Positions 17,551 through 26,439 of a stretch of DNA of 64,000 nt are shown here, one piece after another. The notes under the pieces are model-generated. The model was not told the origin of the DNA, ran no database searches, and saw only the letters and a program-made list of their open reading frames with translations. The DNA is taken from positions 1 to 64,000 of the forward strand of contig CAKUCX010000012.1 of NCBI GenBank assembly GCA_934643865.1. Direction: 5' to 3'. The first letter of the stretch is position 1. Each line of letters begins with the position of its first letter. This stretch comes from an uncultured Kiritimatiellota bacterium. Its GTDB lineage: Bacteria > Verrucomicrobiota > Kiritimatiellia > RFP12 > UBA1067. The position numbers and the translations under genes are program-made.

Positions 17551-17690
17551 TCCGTCAGGTAGCACGGGCATTCTTTGATGGAAGGTCCCAATCCGTCAGA
17601 TAGCACGGGCACTCTCTGACGGAAGGTCCCAGTCCGTCAGATGGCATGGCTACGCTTTGACGGAAGGCCTCAGCCCGTCAAAGAGTGCGG
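17551..17690. repeat. 41-bp tandem repeat array, about 3.4 copies
   Basis: Units start at 17551, 17592, 17633 and 17674 (partial), an exact 41-bp period. Each has the form CCGTCAG...GCACGGGCA...TGACGGAAGG, so the CCGTCA/TGACGG arms of one unit can form a hairpin. The copies differ at several positions. The period is not a multiple of three and no gene runs through it. Confidence 0.8.
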
Positions 17691-17737
17691 AGATGCATTG
17701 ATGGCTGATGAGTTCAGTGAAATTAAGAAATTCGCGA

Positions 17738-17766
17738 TTGACAGGATGGGATGTGTTGTATATCAT
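17738..17766 (+). promoter_or_regulatory. Promoter of the PA14-domain protein
   Basis: TTGACA (17738-17743), 17-bp spacer, TATCAT (17761-17766). Consensus -35 and near-consensus -10; leader of about 50 nt. Confidence 0.75.
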
Positions 17767-17824
17767 GTAGACCTTTTGTGTAGTCGTATCGGCTTGGAAA
17801 CGTGACGTGAAAGGATGGTCGGAC

Positions 17825-20749
17825 ATGGTTCGGACGTTACTTGTTGAACGGGGATTCCGCATCGCCGTTGCGGCGGCGTTGCTGGTTGGCGGAGCGTTGT
17901 GCGCGGGGGCGGACGAAGCCGGGGAACCGGTGGCAACGCCCGTGCTGGCCAGCGCGGGCTACATCAACGGGGCGATGAACATCGCCGTGGAATACCGTGC
18001 GGGAACGGATTACGAGGTTGAGATGCAGGCCGAGGGCGAAGAGGCCTGGTCGCGCGTCGCCGGCGTGGTGGACAAGTTCGAGAAGAACAGCGTCGTGCTG
18101 TCCTGCTGGTATCGGCAGACGAACTACGTGGGCACGGCCGCCTTCCGGATCCGGGCCGTCGTGGGCGACGCGGCCTCGGCCTGGGCGGACTGCGGCGCGC
18201 ACAAGGCCACGCTCGCCTGCATCGGCACGCAGATCGGCCGCGTGGGCGCGGCGGCGCTGAACAGTGCCTTCGACGGCCGTTTCGCCTCGTGGATCGATGC
18301 GACGGGCGACAACGGAGATGACAAATGGGTGGGCTACCTCTTCGACGAGACGGTCCGCATCCGCGCGCTTCGCTTCCTGCCGCGCCTTGACCACATGAAG
18401 CTCTACGACCGCTACCGCAACAGCCTGTTCCAGTCCGCCGGCGATGCGAGTTTTTCGGACGCGCAGACGATCTACACCGTCCCCGGTGACTTCTCAGACG
18501 TGTCGCAGGTCACCGAGGTGGCGTTCGACCCGCCGGTCTCCGCCCGGGCCTTCCGCCACTGGAAGAGCAAGGGCGGATACGAGCAGACCGCCGAGCTGGA
18601 GTTCATTTCCGCCGAGATGCCGCTGAAGCCCGCGCTGAAGGTGGAGGTCTCGGACATCACGAACTTCTACCCAGTCCTTTCCTGGTCCTTCCCCGACGCC
18701 CGCTTTGCCTGCAGCACCTGCCGCCTTGAGCGGGCGAACGCCCCGGAGGGGCCCTGGACGCCCGTGACGGCGTGGCTGGATCCGGCGGCGGACACGCTCT
18801 GCGTCACGAACGCCGAGGGCGTCTCCGTGGGCCAGCAGCTCTTCTACCGCGTGGCGGCCGTGACGCGGCACCCCGACTATGCCGGGGAGGTTGTCCACTC
18901 CGCGCCGCTTCCCTACACGCGCCTGCGCCGCCTCGACCGTTCCTGGAACGAGGAGGCCCATCTGTACGGCGGACTTTCCGTGATGCCGTTTACGAACGGC
19001 CTCGCCCATGCGGATCTCGGGAAAGCCTTTGACGGGAACGCCGCGACGTTCCCCGACCTGTATCAAAACACGGCGTGGGGGAAGGGCCCCGTGGGGCTGG
19101 ACTTCGGCGCGAACGTGTGGGTCGGCGGGTTCGGCTACGTCTGCCGGAACGACAACGCCTGCTACGACCGCATCACGCTCACGACGCTCTACTGCGCCTC
19201 CGGCGACGACGTGGAACTGCGCGACAAGGTGGCGTGTTCGGACCGCATCACGCGCGCCTCCCAGGACACAACGTTCTATTATCAGCCCACCACGGCGTGC
19301 CCGGAGGCGGGGGCGCGCTGCTGGTTCCTGTTCGCGTCCTCGTTGGGCTTCTGCTGCAACGTGGCGGAGCTCGCGTTCTTCGGCTGGACGCAGGCCGACC
19401 TGGACCAGATCCCCGTGCTGCAGCCACCCGCGCGGCTCGGGTTCGCACGCGACGGACGGCGGCTTGTGCTTTCGTGGGCGGCGTCGGCCCGCGCCACGGG
19501 CTATGACGTCCAGCGCCGGCTGCGCGGCGCGGCGGCGTGGCAGACCCTCGCGGCCGGCATCGCGGAACCGACGTATGCGGACGAGCAGGACGAGGCGGTG
19601 GAGACGGCGGCCTACGAGTACCGCGTGGTGGCGCGAAATAACGAAGGGGAGACGGCTATGAGCGCGGTCCTGTCCGTCTTCTACTACCGCCCCGGCGCCG
19701 GAACCGGCCTGCAGGGGGCGGTGTGGTGGCCCTATGCGCGGGAGGCCAACGGGCTCGACCAGACGCGGAACGTCGTCCCGCTGGGGGTGGGTGTCGTCGA
19801 TGTCGCCCGGCCCGCCGACGAGGATCTCGTGCCGGGCGTGGCGTCCGGCGCGCGCTACGTGTGGGACGGTACGCTGATCTGTCCGGCGGACGGCACGTAC
19901 ACGTTCGACGTCGAGTCGGACGACGGTGCGCTCGTGCGCGTGGGCGGCGTGACGGCGGCGAACGCCGCCACGGCGAACCCCTCCGGGAACATCACGCTCA
20001 AGGCGGGCACCCACACGCTTCACGTGGAATACCGCTGCACGAAGACCGTCGGCATGCGGACGTGTAAACTGCACTGGACCGGCCCGATGGCGCGCGAGCC
20101 GATCCCCGCGAGCCAGCTGGTGCCCGCCGCCGAGACGCCACAGCCCGAGCTGGACGGGTGGAAGGTCTATGCGTTCGGGCAGGATATCCTGAACGCCGTC
20201 GAGCGGCTTGCGCCGGGCGTCTACCGGTTCGCGAGCGGGAAGCGGGCGTATAGCGGCGCGCGGACGGGCGTGGACTACCTGTTCATGTGCCAGGAGTGGC
20301 GCGGGCCCTTCGACATCTCGGCGAATTTCAGAACGGGATATGCGTCTACCGAGGGCATCCTGATGCGCGACGCGGAGGGGAACATGTATTGGGTGCGCCT
20401 GAGCCGCGATGCAAGCGGCGTTCTTCGCTATGGCGTCTGGGGCATGCGGCCGGGCGAGACCGAACGGCGCGTGGTCGCGGAGGACACCGTGGTGGATGGT
20501 TTCTGGAATCCCATCGTACCCTTCTGCCTGCGGCTTGTGCGCGACGGCGCGTCGTTCACCGCCTTCTACCGCAAGAAGACGGCGGAGGACTGGATGCCGT
20601 TCGCGACCTGGACGGATGCCGCGTTCCCGCGCGCCGTGGCGGTGGGGTTCATGACCTGCGGCAACTGGGGCACCGAACCGTTCGACGTCGATGTCAGCGA
20701 AATCGCGCTGCGCCTGACGCGCGACCCGCTGCTGATCATCGTGCGCTGA
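17825..20749 (+). CDS. Large secreted multidomain protein with PA14 and discoidin-like domains
   Basis: This 974-residue protein starts with a Sec signal peptide (IAVAAALLVGGALCAGADEA). Domain reading by eye: a discoidin/F5-8C-like region (about 135-262), a fibronectin-III-like segment, a second discoidin-like region beginning AFDGNAATFPDL (about 372-522), another fibronectin-III-like domain (about 529-618, GYDVQRRLRG), a PA14 domain (about 624-762, DGTYTFDVESDDGALVRV) and a laminin-G/concanavalin-like domain (about 777-968, RTGYASTEGILMRDAEGN). Such modules bind carbohydrate on the cell surface. No catalytic domain is apparent. It ends in LLIIVR. ATG 17825 follows AAAGGATGG; GTG 17807 is an alternative start. 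Confidence 0.75.
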   Translation: MVRTLLVERGFRIAVAAALLVGGALCAGADEAGEPVATPVLASAGYINGAMNIAVEYRAGTDYEVEMQAEGEEAWSRVAGVVDKFEKNSVVLSCWYRQTNYVGTAAFRIRAVVGDAASAWADCGAHKATLACIGTQIGRVGAAALNSAFDGRFASWIDATGDNGDDKWVGYLFDETVRIRALRFLPRLDHMKLYDRYRNSLFQSAGDASFSDAQTIYTVPGDFSDVSQVTEVAFDPPVSARAFRHWKSKGGYEQTAELEFISAEMPLKPALKVEVSDITNFYPVLSWSFPDARFACSTCRLERANAPEGPWTPVTAWLDPAADTLCVTNAEGVSVGQQLFYRVAAVTRHPDYAGEVVHSAPLPYTRLRRLDRSWNEEAHLYGGLSVMPFTNGLAHADLGKAFDGNAATFPDLYQNTAWGKGPVGLDFGANVWVGGFGYVCRNDNACYDRITLTTLYCASGDDVELRDKVACSDRITRASQDTTFYYQPTTACPEAGARCWFLFASSLGFCCNVAELAFFGWTQADLDQIPVLQPPARLGFARDGRRLVLSWAASARATGYDVQRRLRGAAAWQTLAAGIAEPTYADEQDEAVETAAYEYRVVARNNEGETAMSAVLSVFYYRPGAGTGLQGAVWWPYAREANGLDQTRNVVPLGVGVVDVARPADEDLVPGVASGARYVWDGTLICPADGTYTFDVESDDGALVRVGGVTAANAATANPSGNITLKAGTHTLHVEYRCTKTVGMRTCKLHWTGPMAREPIPASQLVPAAETPQPELDGWKVYAFGQDILNAVERLAPGVYRFASGKRAYSGARTGVDYLFMCQEWRGPFDISANFRTGYASTEGILMRDAEGNMYWVRLSRDASGVLRYGVWGMRPGETERRVVAEDTVVDGFWNPIVPFCLRLVRDGASFTAFYRKKTAEDWMPFATWTDAAFPRAVAVGFMTCGNWGTEPFDVDVSEIALRLTRDPLLIIVR

Positions 20750-20782
20750 AATGTCGAACTGCCGTTTTTTAAATTTACCCCC

Positions 20783-20811
20783 TTGTCCTTCCGCCCACCT
20801 TTTGCTAAAAT
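20783..20811 (+). promoter_or_regulatory. Promoter of the S10-spc ribosomal protein operon
   Basis: TTGTCC (20783-20788), 17-bp spacer, TAAAAT (20806-20811) with TGC upstream. It implies an untranslated leader of about 275 nt before rpsJ. Confidence 0.65.
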
Positions 20812-20844
20812 AAACGCTCACCCAAAGAAGGGTTCACGTTCGCG

Positions 20845-20936
20845 ATACGGTCAGGAAGGGGCATCGCCCGCCTGACGCGTCCGGCAGATGGGCAGAGACG
20901 CCCGTGCGCGCCGGACAGGCGCCACGGGCGCTTTTC
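20845..20936 (+). promoter_or_regulatory. Structured leader with terminator-like hairpin upstream of rpsJ
   Basis: Two stem-loops are visible. The first pairs GGTCAGG with a downstream CCTGAC (about 20849-20877). The second pairs CGCCCGTG (from about 20899) with CACGGGCG (about 20923-20930), extended by inner CGCC/GGCG pairs, and is followed by CTTTT. The second looks like an attenuator. Ribosomal-protein autoregulation, as E. coli L4 does on its own S10 leader, is a plausible inference. Confidence 0.5.
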
Positions 20937-21091
20937 GTGTCGGCGGCGCGGCTTTCGGCGGGTGGACTGACCGGACACCCAACTTCGAGCCGGCTTGCGA
21001 GGCCGCGACGGCAACGGGATTCATCCCGCCCGTCGATGTCGAAGTCGTGGAAGGGCAGGAAACGAAGAACAAAACAAGGAAAGAACGAGAG

Positions 21092-21400
21092 ATGCAACAG
21101 CAGAGAGTACGCATCCGCCTCCAGGCATACGACCACCGTGTGCTGGACCAGGCCGTCGGTGGGATCATCGACACGGCCCGCGGGACGGGTGCGCAGGTGG
21201 TGGGCCCGATCCCGCTGCCGACGCGCGTCGAGCGGTTCACGGTGAACCGCTCGCCGAACGTGGACAAGAAGTCCATGGACCAGTTCGAAATGCGCACGCA
21301 CAAGCGCCTGCTCGACATCGTCAACCCGACGGCGAAGACGATCGACGAGCTGAAGAAGCTGAACCTGCCCGCGGGCGTGGACATCACGATCAAGGTCTAA
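21092..21400 (+). CDS. rpsJ: 30S ribosomal protein S10
   Basis: This 102-residue S10 contains RIRLQAYDHRVLDQAVGGI and the conserved GPIPLPTRVERFTVNRSPNVDKKS loop. It heads the S10-spc operon and also acts in antitermination as NusE. The ATG at 21092 fits the family N terminus and follows GGAAAGAACGAGAG. An in-frame extension back to 20888 would run through the leader hairpins and is rejected. Confidence 0.97.
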   Translation: MQQQRVRIRLQAYDHRVLDQAVGGIIDTARGTGAQVVGPIPLPTRVERFTVNRSPNVDKKSMDQFEMRTHKRLLDIVNPTAKTIDELKKLNLPAGVDITIKV

Positions 21401-21410
21401 GGAGGTTGTG

Positions 21411-22079
21411 ATGGAAGGTCTGATTGGCAAGAAGGTCGGCATGACCCAGGTGTTCGTCGACGGCAAGCGCCTCTGCGTGACGGTGCTCGAAGTCGGCCCC
21501 TGCCCGGTTGTGCAGCTCAAGACGCTGGAGAAGGACGGCTACGTGGCCGCCCAGCTCGGCTTCGGCACGCAGAAGAAGCAGCGCCTCACGAAGGCCGTCG
21601 CCGGCCACCAGGAGAAGACGGGCGGCCTCGTGGACACGAAGGTGCGCTTCCTCAAGGAGTTCGCGCTCGACGAGGGCGAGACGGTCAAGACGGGCGACGT
21701 CCTGACCGTCGCGAACTTCGAGGGCGTCAAGTACGTGGACGTGACGGGCACGACGAAGGGCAAGGGATTCGCCGGCGTCCTGAAGCGCTATAAGTTCGCG
21801 GGCGGCAACATGACGCACGGCGGCCACTCCAAGCGCCGCACGGGCGGCCTCGCCGCGCGCGACCTCCCCGGCTGGATCGAGAAGGGCAAGAAGATGCCGG
21901 GCCACATGGGAGACGTCACGCGCACGACGACGAACCTCGAAGTGGTGCAGATCCGCCCCGAGGACAACGCGCTCCTCGTCAAGGGCTCGGTTCCCGGCGC
22001 GCGCAACGGCACGCTCTACATCCGCAAGTCCCTCCTCAACGCGGCTCTCGCGTTCAAGGCGAAGAAGGGGGCTAAGTAA
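21411..22079 (+). CDS. rplC: 50S ribosomal protein L3
   Basis: This 222-residue L3 starts EGLIGKKVGMTQVFVDGKR and carries the GKGFAGVLKRYKFAGGNMTHG loop whose tip reaches the peptidyl-transferase centre. Ribosome-binding site GGAGG lies right after the rpsJ stop, six bases from the ATG at 21411. A GTG one codon earlier is possible but less likely. Confidence 0.97.
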   Translation: MEGLIGKKVGMTQVFVDGKRLCVTVLEVGPCPVVQLKTLEKDGYVAAQLGFGTQKKQRLTKAVAGHQEKTGGLVDTKVRFLKEFALDEGETVKTGDVLTVANFEGVKYVDVTGTTKGKGFAGVLKRYKFAGGNMTHGGHSKRRTGGLAARDLPGWIEKGKKMPGHMGDVTRTTTNLEVVQIRPEDNALLVKGSVPGARNGTLYIRKSLLNAALAFKAKKGAK

Positions 22080-22081
22080 TC

Positions 22082-22723
22082 ATGGCTACGATCAAGCAGT
22101 ACACCTCCGCCGGCGCCGCCGCCGCCGACCTTTCGGTCGAGGACGGCCAGCTCGTGCTGGACAAGGGCGCCCAGGCGCTCAAGGACGCGGTCACCGCGAT
22201 CCGCAACGCGATGCGCGCCGGCACGGCGTGCACGAAGGGCAAGGGCGAAGTCGCCGGCTCGAACAAGAAGCCCTGGAAGCAGAAGGGCACGGGCAACGCC
22301 CGCGCGGGCTTCCGCCAGAGCCCGGTGTGGCGCGGCGGCGGCGTGGCGCACGGCCCCAAGCCGCGCGACTACTCCCAGAAGATCAACAAGAAGGTGATGA
22401 AGCTCGCGTTCGCGCGCGCCGTCTCCGAGAAGATCGCGGCCGGCGAGGTCCTCGTCGTCTCCGAGTTCAAGTTCGAGGCGGCGAAGACGAAGGCGATGGC
22501 GGCGTTCCTCAAGACGCTCGGCATCGACCGCAGCGCGCTCATCCTCACGGCCGAGATCAACGAGATGCTCGACCTGATGGTGCGCAACCTGCCGCGCGTC
22601 GATTCCGCGACGGCGGCCGAGATCAACCCGTACGCGGTGCTCCTCTTCAAGAACATCGTGTGCGACAAGGCCGGCTTCGACGCCCTCATGGCCCGCGTGG
22701 CCGGAAACAAGGAGACCAAGTAA
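22082..22723 (+). CDS. rplD: 50S ribosomal protein L4
   Basis: This 213-residue L4 has the conserved extended loop KKPWKQKGTGNARAGFRQSP, which lines the exit tunnel, and GPKPRDYSQKINKKV. In E. coli L4 also represses its own operon by binding the leader; the hairpins upstream of rpsJ make a similar control possible here. Its TAA stop shares one base with the rplW ATG. Confidence 0.97.
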   Translation: MATIKQYTSAGAAAADLSVEDGQLVLDKGAQALKDAVTAIRNAMRAGTACTKGKGEVAGSNKKPWKQKGTGNARAGFRQSPVWRGGGVAHGPKPRDYSQKINKKVMKLAFARAVSEKIAAGEVLVVSEFKFEAAKTKAMAAFLKTLGIDRSALILTAEINEMLDLMVRNLPRVDSATAAEINPYAVLLFKNIVCDKAGFDALMARVAGNKETK

Positions 22724-23001
22724 TGGCCCGTGACATCATCAAGCGCGTCCTCCTCACCGAGAAGGGTTCGCGCCTTGCGGCGCTCAACCAGTACTTCCTT
22801 GAGGTCGACCGGGCCGCGTCGAAGCCCGAGATCCGCCAGGCCGTCGAGGCCTGCTTCGGCGTCCACGTCCTCGCGGTGCGCACGGCCAACATGAAGGGCG
22901 GCCTGCGCACGATCCGCGGCACGCGCCGCCAGAAGACGGAACCCACCTGGAAGCGCGCGATCGTCGAGGTCAAGCCCGGCGAGCGCATCGAAATGCTGTA
23001 A
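22723..23001 (+). CDS. rplW: 50S ribosomal protein L23
   Basis: This 92-residue L23 begins ARDIIKRVLLTEKGSRLA and ends in KPGERIEML. It sits at the tunnel exit and docks trigger factor and SRP. The start overlaps the rplD stop by one base (TAATG). Confidence 0.95.
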   Translation: MARDIIKRVLLTEKGSRLAALNQYFLEVDRAASKPEIRQAVEACFGVHVLAVRTANMKGGLRTIRGTRRQKTEPTWKRAIVEVKPGERIEML

Positions 23002-23015
23002 GGGAGCTGAGCGAA

Positions 23016-23840
23016 ATGGCACTCAAGACATTCAAGCCTCGTTCGCAGGGCATGCGCTTCCGCGTGGCCTCCACGTTCGAGGAGATCACCGAGAAGAAGC
23101 CCGTCAAGTCGCTGACGCGCGCGGTGCGCAAGTCCGCCGGTCGCAACAACGCGGGCAAGATCACGGTCCGCCACCGCGGCGGCGGCGTCAAGCGCCGCTA
23201 CCGCATCATCGACTTCCGCCGCGCCAAGGACGGCGTGGAGGCGACGGTTTCGGCGATTGCGTACGACCCGAACCGCAGCGCGAACCTCGCGCTGCTCGTC
23301 TACGCCGACGGCGTGAAGACGTACATCCTCGCCCCCGAGGGCCTCAAGGTCGGCATGAAGGTCATGTCCGGCGAGAAGGCCGAGGCGACGGTCGGCAACT
23401 GCCTGCCCCTCGGCCAGATCCCGCTCGGCCTGGCTGTCCACGGCGTGGAGCTCGTTCCGGGCCAGGGCGCGAAGGTCGCCCGTTCGGCCGGCAACGCGGC
23501 CCAGGTGATGGCGCGTTCGGGCGGCACGGTCACGCTGAAGCTCGCGTCGGGCGAAGTCCGCATCTTCGACGGGCGCTGCCGGGCGACGGTCGGCGCGGTC
23601 GGAAACAAGGACTGGGGCTCGATCAAGCTGGGCAAGGCCGGGCGCAAGCGCCTGCTGGGCATCCGCCCGACGGTGCGCGGCGTCGCGATGAACCCGGTCG
23701 ACCACCCGATGGGCGGCGGCGAAGGCCGCACGTCCGGCGGCACGAACCCGTGCTCGCCGTGGGGCCAGCTCGCGAAGGGCGGCAAGACCCGCAAGCCGAA
23801 CAAGGCGTCCAACAAGTTCATCGTCAAGCGGAGGAAGTAA
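23016..23840 (+). CDS. rplB: 50S ribosomal protein L2
   Basis: This 274-residue L2 is full length. It carries TVRHRGGGVKRRYRIIDF and the highly conserved NPVDHPMGGGEGRTSGG segment with the histidine near the peptidyl-transferase centre. The ribosome-binding site is AAGGGAG. Confidence 0.98.
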   Translation: MALKTFKPRSQGMRFRVASTFEEITEKKPVKSLTRAVRKSAGRNNAGKITVRHRGGGVKRRYRIIDFRRAKDGVEATVSAIAYDPNRSANLALLVYADGVKTYILAPEGLKVGMKVMSGEKAEATVGNCLPLGQIPLGLAVHGVELVPGQGAKVARSAGNAAQVMARSGGTVTLKLASGEVRIFDGRCRATVGAVGNKDWGSIKLGKAGRKRLLGIRPTVRGVAMNPVDHPMGGGEGRTSGGTNPCSPWGQLAKGGKTRKPNKASNKFIVKRRK

Positions 23841-23843
23841 AAC

Positions 23844-24125
23844 ATGGCGCGTTCTCTCAAGAAGGGGCCGTACGTGGAGGATTCCCTCCTCCGCAAGGTC
23901 GAGAAGATGAAGGCCGCGGGCAAGAAGCAGCCGATCAAGACGTGGAGCCGTCGCTCGATGGTCCTCCCGGACTTCGTCGGCCTCACGTTCGCGATCCACA
24001 ACGGCAGGCAGCACCTGCAGGTGTACATCACCGAGAACATGGTCGGCCATCGTCTCGGCGAGTTCGCGCCCACGCGCACGTTCAAGTCGCACGGCGCGCT
24101 CGTGAAGAAGGAAGAGAAGAGGTAG
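23844..24125 (+). CDS. rpsS: 30S ribosomal protein S19
   Basis: This 93-residue S19 begins ARSLKKGPYVEDSLL and contains IKTWSRRSMVLPDFVG and GHRLGEFAPTRTFKSHG. It lies 3 bp after rplB. Confidence 0.97.
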   Translation: MARSLKKGPYVEDSLLRKVEKMKAAGKKQPIKTWSRRSMVLPDFVGLTFAIHNGRQHLQVYITENMVGHRLGEFAPTRTFKSHGALVKKEEKR

Positions 24126-24129
24126 GACG

Positions 24130-24474
24130 ATGGACGTGATTGCACTCACCCGCAACGCGCGCATGTCGGCGGCGAAGGGCCGTCCGCTCGCGCGTGAATG
24201 CCAGGGCCTCCCGGTTTCGGCGGCCCTCCAGGTCGTTGAGTTCTCGCCCAAGAAGGCGGCGCAGATCCTCAAGAAGACGATTCTCAGCGCGGTCGCGAAT
24301 GCGACGAACAACAACGGCCTCGACGCCGCGACGCTGACGGTCAAGCTGTGCGTGTTCGACGAGTCCGTGCGCGTCCGCCGGTTCTGGCCGACCGCCCGCG
24401 GCTCGGCGCACCCGATCGCCCGCCGTCTCTGCCACTGCAAGGTCGTCCTGACGGACGGCAAGGAGAGCAAATAA
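24130..24474 (+). CDS. rplV: 50S ribosomal protein L22
   Basis: This 114-residue L22 has the family core RNARMSAAKGRPLAREC... and ANATNNNGLD, with the RRFWPTARGSAHPIARR hairpin that lines the exit tunnel. The TAA stop overlaps the rpsC ATG by one base. Confidence 0.95.
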   Translation: MDVIALTRNARMSAAKGRPLARECQGLPVSAALQVVEFSPKKAAQILKKTILSAVANATNNNGLDAATLTVKLCVFDESVRVRRFWPTARGSAHPIARRLCHCKVVLTDGKESK

Positions 24475-25169
24475 TGGGTCAGAAAGTCAACCCCACCGGC
24501 TTTCGCCTGCCGGTCAACCGTGCGTGGCGCAGCCGCTGGTTCGCCCCCAAGAAGGCGTTCGCGGAGTTCCTCGTCGAGGACCAGAAGATCCGCGAGTACG
24601 TGAAGAAGCGCTTCGTCGACGCGGGCCTCTCCAAGGTCATCATCGAGCGCTACGCCAACCGCGTGCGCGTCTCGCTGTTCAGCGCCCGCCCGGGCGTGAT
24701 CATCGGCCGCAAGGGCCAGGACGTCGACAAGGTGCGCCAGGACCTCGCGAAGATGACCAAGAAGGAGGTCTACCTCGAGATCAAGGAGGTGCGCGTGCCG
24801 GACTGCGACGCCCAGCTCGTCGCCGAGTCGATCGCCCAGCAGCTCGAAAAGCGCATCGCCCTCAAGCGCGCCCTGAAGCGCGCGCAGAAGGTCGCGATGG
24901 ACATGGGCGTGGACGGCATCAAGGTGCATGCCGCGGGCCGCATCAACGGCGCGGAGATCGCGCGCGTCGAGTGGGGCCGCGAGGGCAAGGTGCCGCTCCA
25001 TACGCTGCGCGCGAACATCGACTACGGCTTCGCCGAAGCCAACACCACGGCCGGCAAGATCGGCATCAAGGTGTGGATCTGCAAGAAAGAGGATTTCCAG
25101 CCCCGCCAGAGCCTCCGCCGCGACCGCGGCGAGCGCCGCGAGCGCGGAGATCGCAAGGAAGGGAGGTAG
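24474..25169 (+). CDS. rpsC: 30S ribosomal protein S3
   Basis: This 231-residue S3 begins GQKVNPTGFRLPVNRAW and has the KH domain GRKGQDVDKVRQDLA and the S3 C-terminal domain (GAEIARVEWGREGKVPLHTLRA). Its last 20 residues are an Arg/Glu-rich tail. The ATG at 24474 overlaps the rplV stop. Confidence 0.97.
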   Translation: MGQKVNPTGFRLPVNRAWRSRWFAPKKAFAEFLVEDQKIREYVKKRFVDAGLSKVIIERYANRVRVSLFSARPGVIIGRKGQDVDKVRQDLAKMTKKEVYLEIKEVRVPDCDAQLVAESIAQQLEKRIALKRALKRAQKVAMDMGVDGIKVHAAGRINGAEIARVEWGREGKVPLHTLRANIDYGFAEANTTAGKIGIKVWICKKEDFQPRQSLRRDRGERRERGDRKEGR

Positions 25170-25172
25170 ACC

Positions 25173-25595
25173 ATGCCCCTGATGCCCAAGAGAGTCAAGT
25201 ACCGCAAGCAGTCGAAGGGCAACCGCGGCGGCTACGCCACGTCCGGAACGGAACTCGCGTATGGCGAGTTCGGCCTGAAGGCGCTCACGCGCGGCTTCCT
25301 CACCGCCACCCAGATCGAAGCCTGCCGCGTCGCGATCAACCGCGAGATGAAGCGCAAGGGCAAGCTCTGGATCCGCGTGTTCCCCGACAAGCCGATCACC
25401 CGCAAGCCGATCGAAGTGCGCATGGGCGGCGGCAAGGGCAACCCCGAGTTCTGGGTCGCCGTCGTCCTCCCCGGCAAGGTCCTCTTTGAGGTCGGCGGCG
25501 TCTCGGAGGAGGTCGCCCGCGAATGCCTGCGCCTCGCCGCGACGAAGATCGGCATCCACACGAAACTCGTCACCCGTGCCGGAGTGAGAATCTGA
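25173..25595 (+). CDS. rplP: 50S ribosomal protein L16
   Basis: This 140-residue L16 begins PLMPKRVKYRKQSKGN and contains GTELAYGEFGLKAL, RIFPDKP-like RVFPDKPITRKP and RMGGGKGNPEFWVAVV. The TGA stop overlaps the rpmC ATG (TGATG). Confidence 0.97.
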   Translation: MPLMPKRVKYRKQSKGNRGGYATSGTELAYGEFGLKALTRGFLTATQIEACRVAINREMKRKGKLWIRVFPDKPITRKPIEVRMGGGKGNPEFWVAVVLPGKVLFEVGGVSEEVARECLRLAATKIGIHTKLVTRAGVRI

Positions 25596-25795
25596 TGAAG
25601 ACGAACGAATTGAAGGAGCTCGGCGCAGATGAGCTCGCCGCGAAGATCCGCGAAGCCCGCAAGGCGCTCGCCGACCTGAAGCTGAAGCATGCGTCGAAGG
25701 TCGATGTTGAAAAGCCGGGGCGGATGCGCCTCATGCGCCGCGAGATCGCGCGCATGCTGACCGTCCAGAACATGGCGAAGAAGGAGGCCAGGTAA
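25595..25795 (+). CDS. rpmC: 50S ribosomal protein L29
   Basis: This 66-residue two-helix protein begins MKTNELKELGADELAAKIRE and ends in RREIARMLTVQNMAKKEAR, matching L29. The ATG at 25595 is one base inside the rplP stop; a longer frame upstream overlaps rplP and is rejected. Confidence 0.93.
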   Translation: MKTNELKELGADELAAKIREARKALADLKLKHASKVDVEKPGRMRLMRREIARMLTVQNMAKKEAR

Positions 25796-25797
25796 CC

Positions 25798-26058
25798 ATG
25801 GCGAACGAAGTCACACGCGGCGCGCGCAAGCTCCGCAAGGGCCGGGTCGTCTCGAAGATGGGCATCAAGAGCGTCGTCGTCGAGGTGTCCTACCGCGAGC
25901 GGCACCCCCTCTACGGGAAGATCGTGATCCGCCGCAAGAAGTACCACGTCCACGACGAGGCCGACACCGCGAAGGTGGGCGACGAGGTCGTGATCATGGA
26001 GACGCGCCCGCTCAGCGCCACGAAGCGCTGGCGCATCGTCAAGGAAGAGGAGAAGTAG
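25798..26058 (+). CDS. rpsQ: 30S ribosomal protein S17
   Basis: This 86-residue S17 has the OB-fold pattern LRKGRVVSKMGIKSVVVEV, KKYHVHDEADTAKVGDEV and METRPLSATKRWRIV. It lies 2 bp after rpmC. Confidence 0.96.
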   Translation: MANEVTRGARKLRKGRVVSKMGIKSVVVEVSYRERHPLYGKIVIRRKKYHVHDEADTAKVGDEVVIMETRPLSATKRWRIVKEEEK

Positions 26059-26061
26059 GCC

Positions 26062-26427
26062 ATGTTGCAGGAACTCTCCAACCTCGTCGTCGCGGACAAC
26101 ACGGGCGCCAAGCGCGCGATGTGCTTCCGCATTCTCAAGCAGCGCAAGGAGTACGCGCACCTCGGCGACATCATCCGTGTCGCCATCAAGGAGGCGTCCC
26201 CCACGGGCACGATCCGCAAGGGCCAGGTCGCGACGGCGGTGATCATCCGCACGGGCGCGCAGATTGCCCGCGAGGACGGCCAGCGCGTCCACTTCGACCA
26301 GAACGCGTGCGTACTCGTCGATGCCAAGCTCAACCCCATCGGGTCCCGCGTGTTCGGGCCGGTGCCGCGCGAGCTGCGCGAGAAGAACTACATGAAAATC
26401 CTGTCCATGGCCCCGGAAGTGGTCTAA
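26062..26427 (+). CDS. rplN: 50S ribosomal protein L14
   Basis: This 121-residue L14 begins MLQELSNLVVADNTGAKRAM and ends in FGPVPRELREKNYMKILSMAPEVV-type residues. It is full length and lies 3 bp after rpsQ. Confidence 0.97.
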   Translation: MLQELSNLVVADNTGAKRAMCFRILKQRKEYAHLGDIIRVAIKEASPTGTIRKGQVATAVIIRTGAQIAREDGQRVHFDQNACVLVDAKLNPIGSRVFGPVPRELREKNYMKILSMAPEVV

Positions 26428-26439
26428 GAGGAGCGCATC

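Noticed and set aside
17551..17690. CRISPR array or repeated protein domain
   Set aside because: No spacers separate the 41-bp units and the period is not a multiple of three.
20888..21091. N-terminal extension of S10 from 20888
   Set aside because: It would translate the leader hairpins and adds about 68 residues not found in S10.
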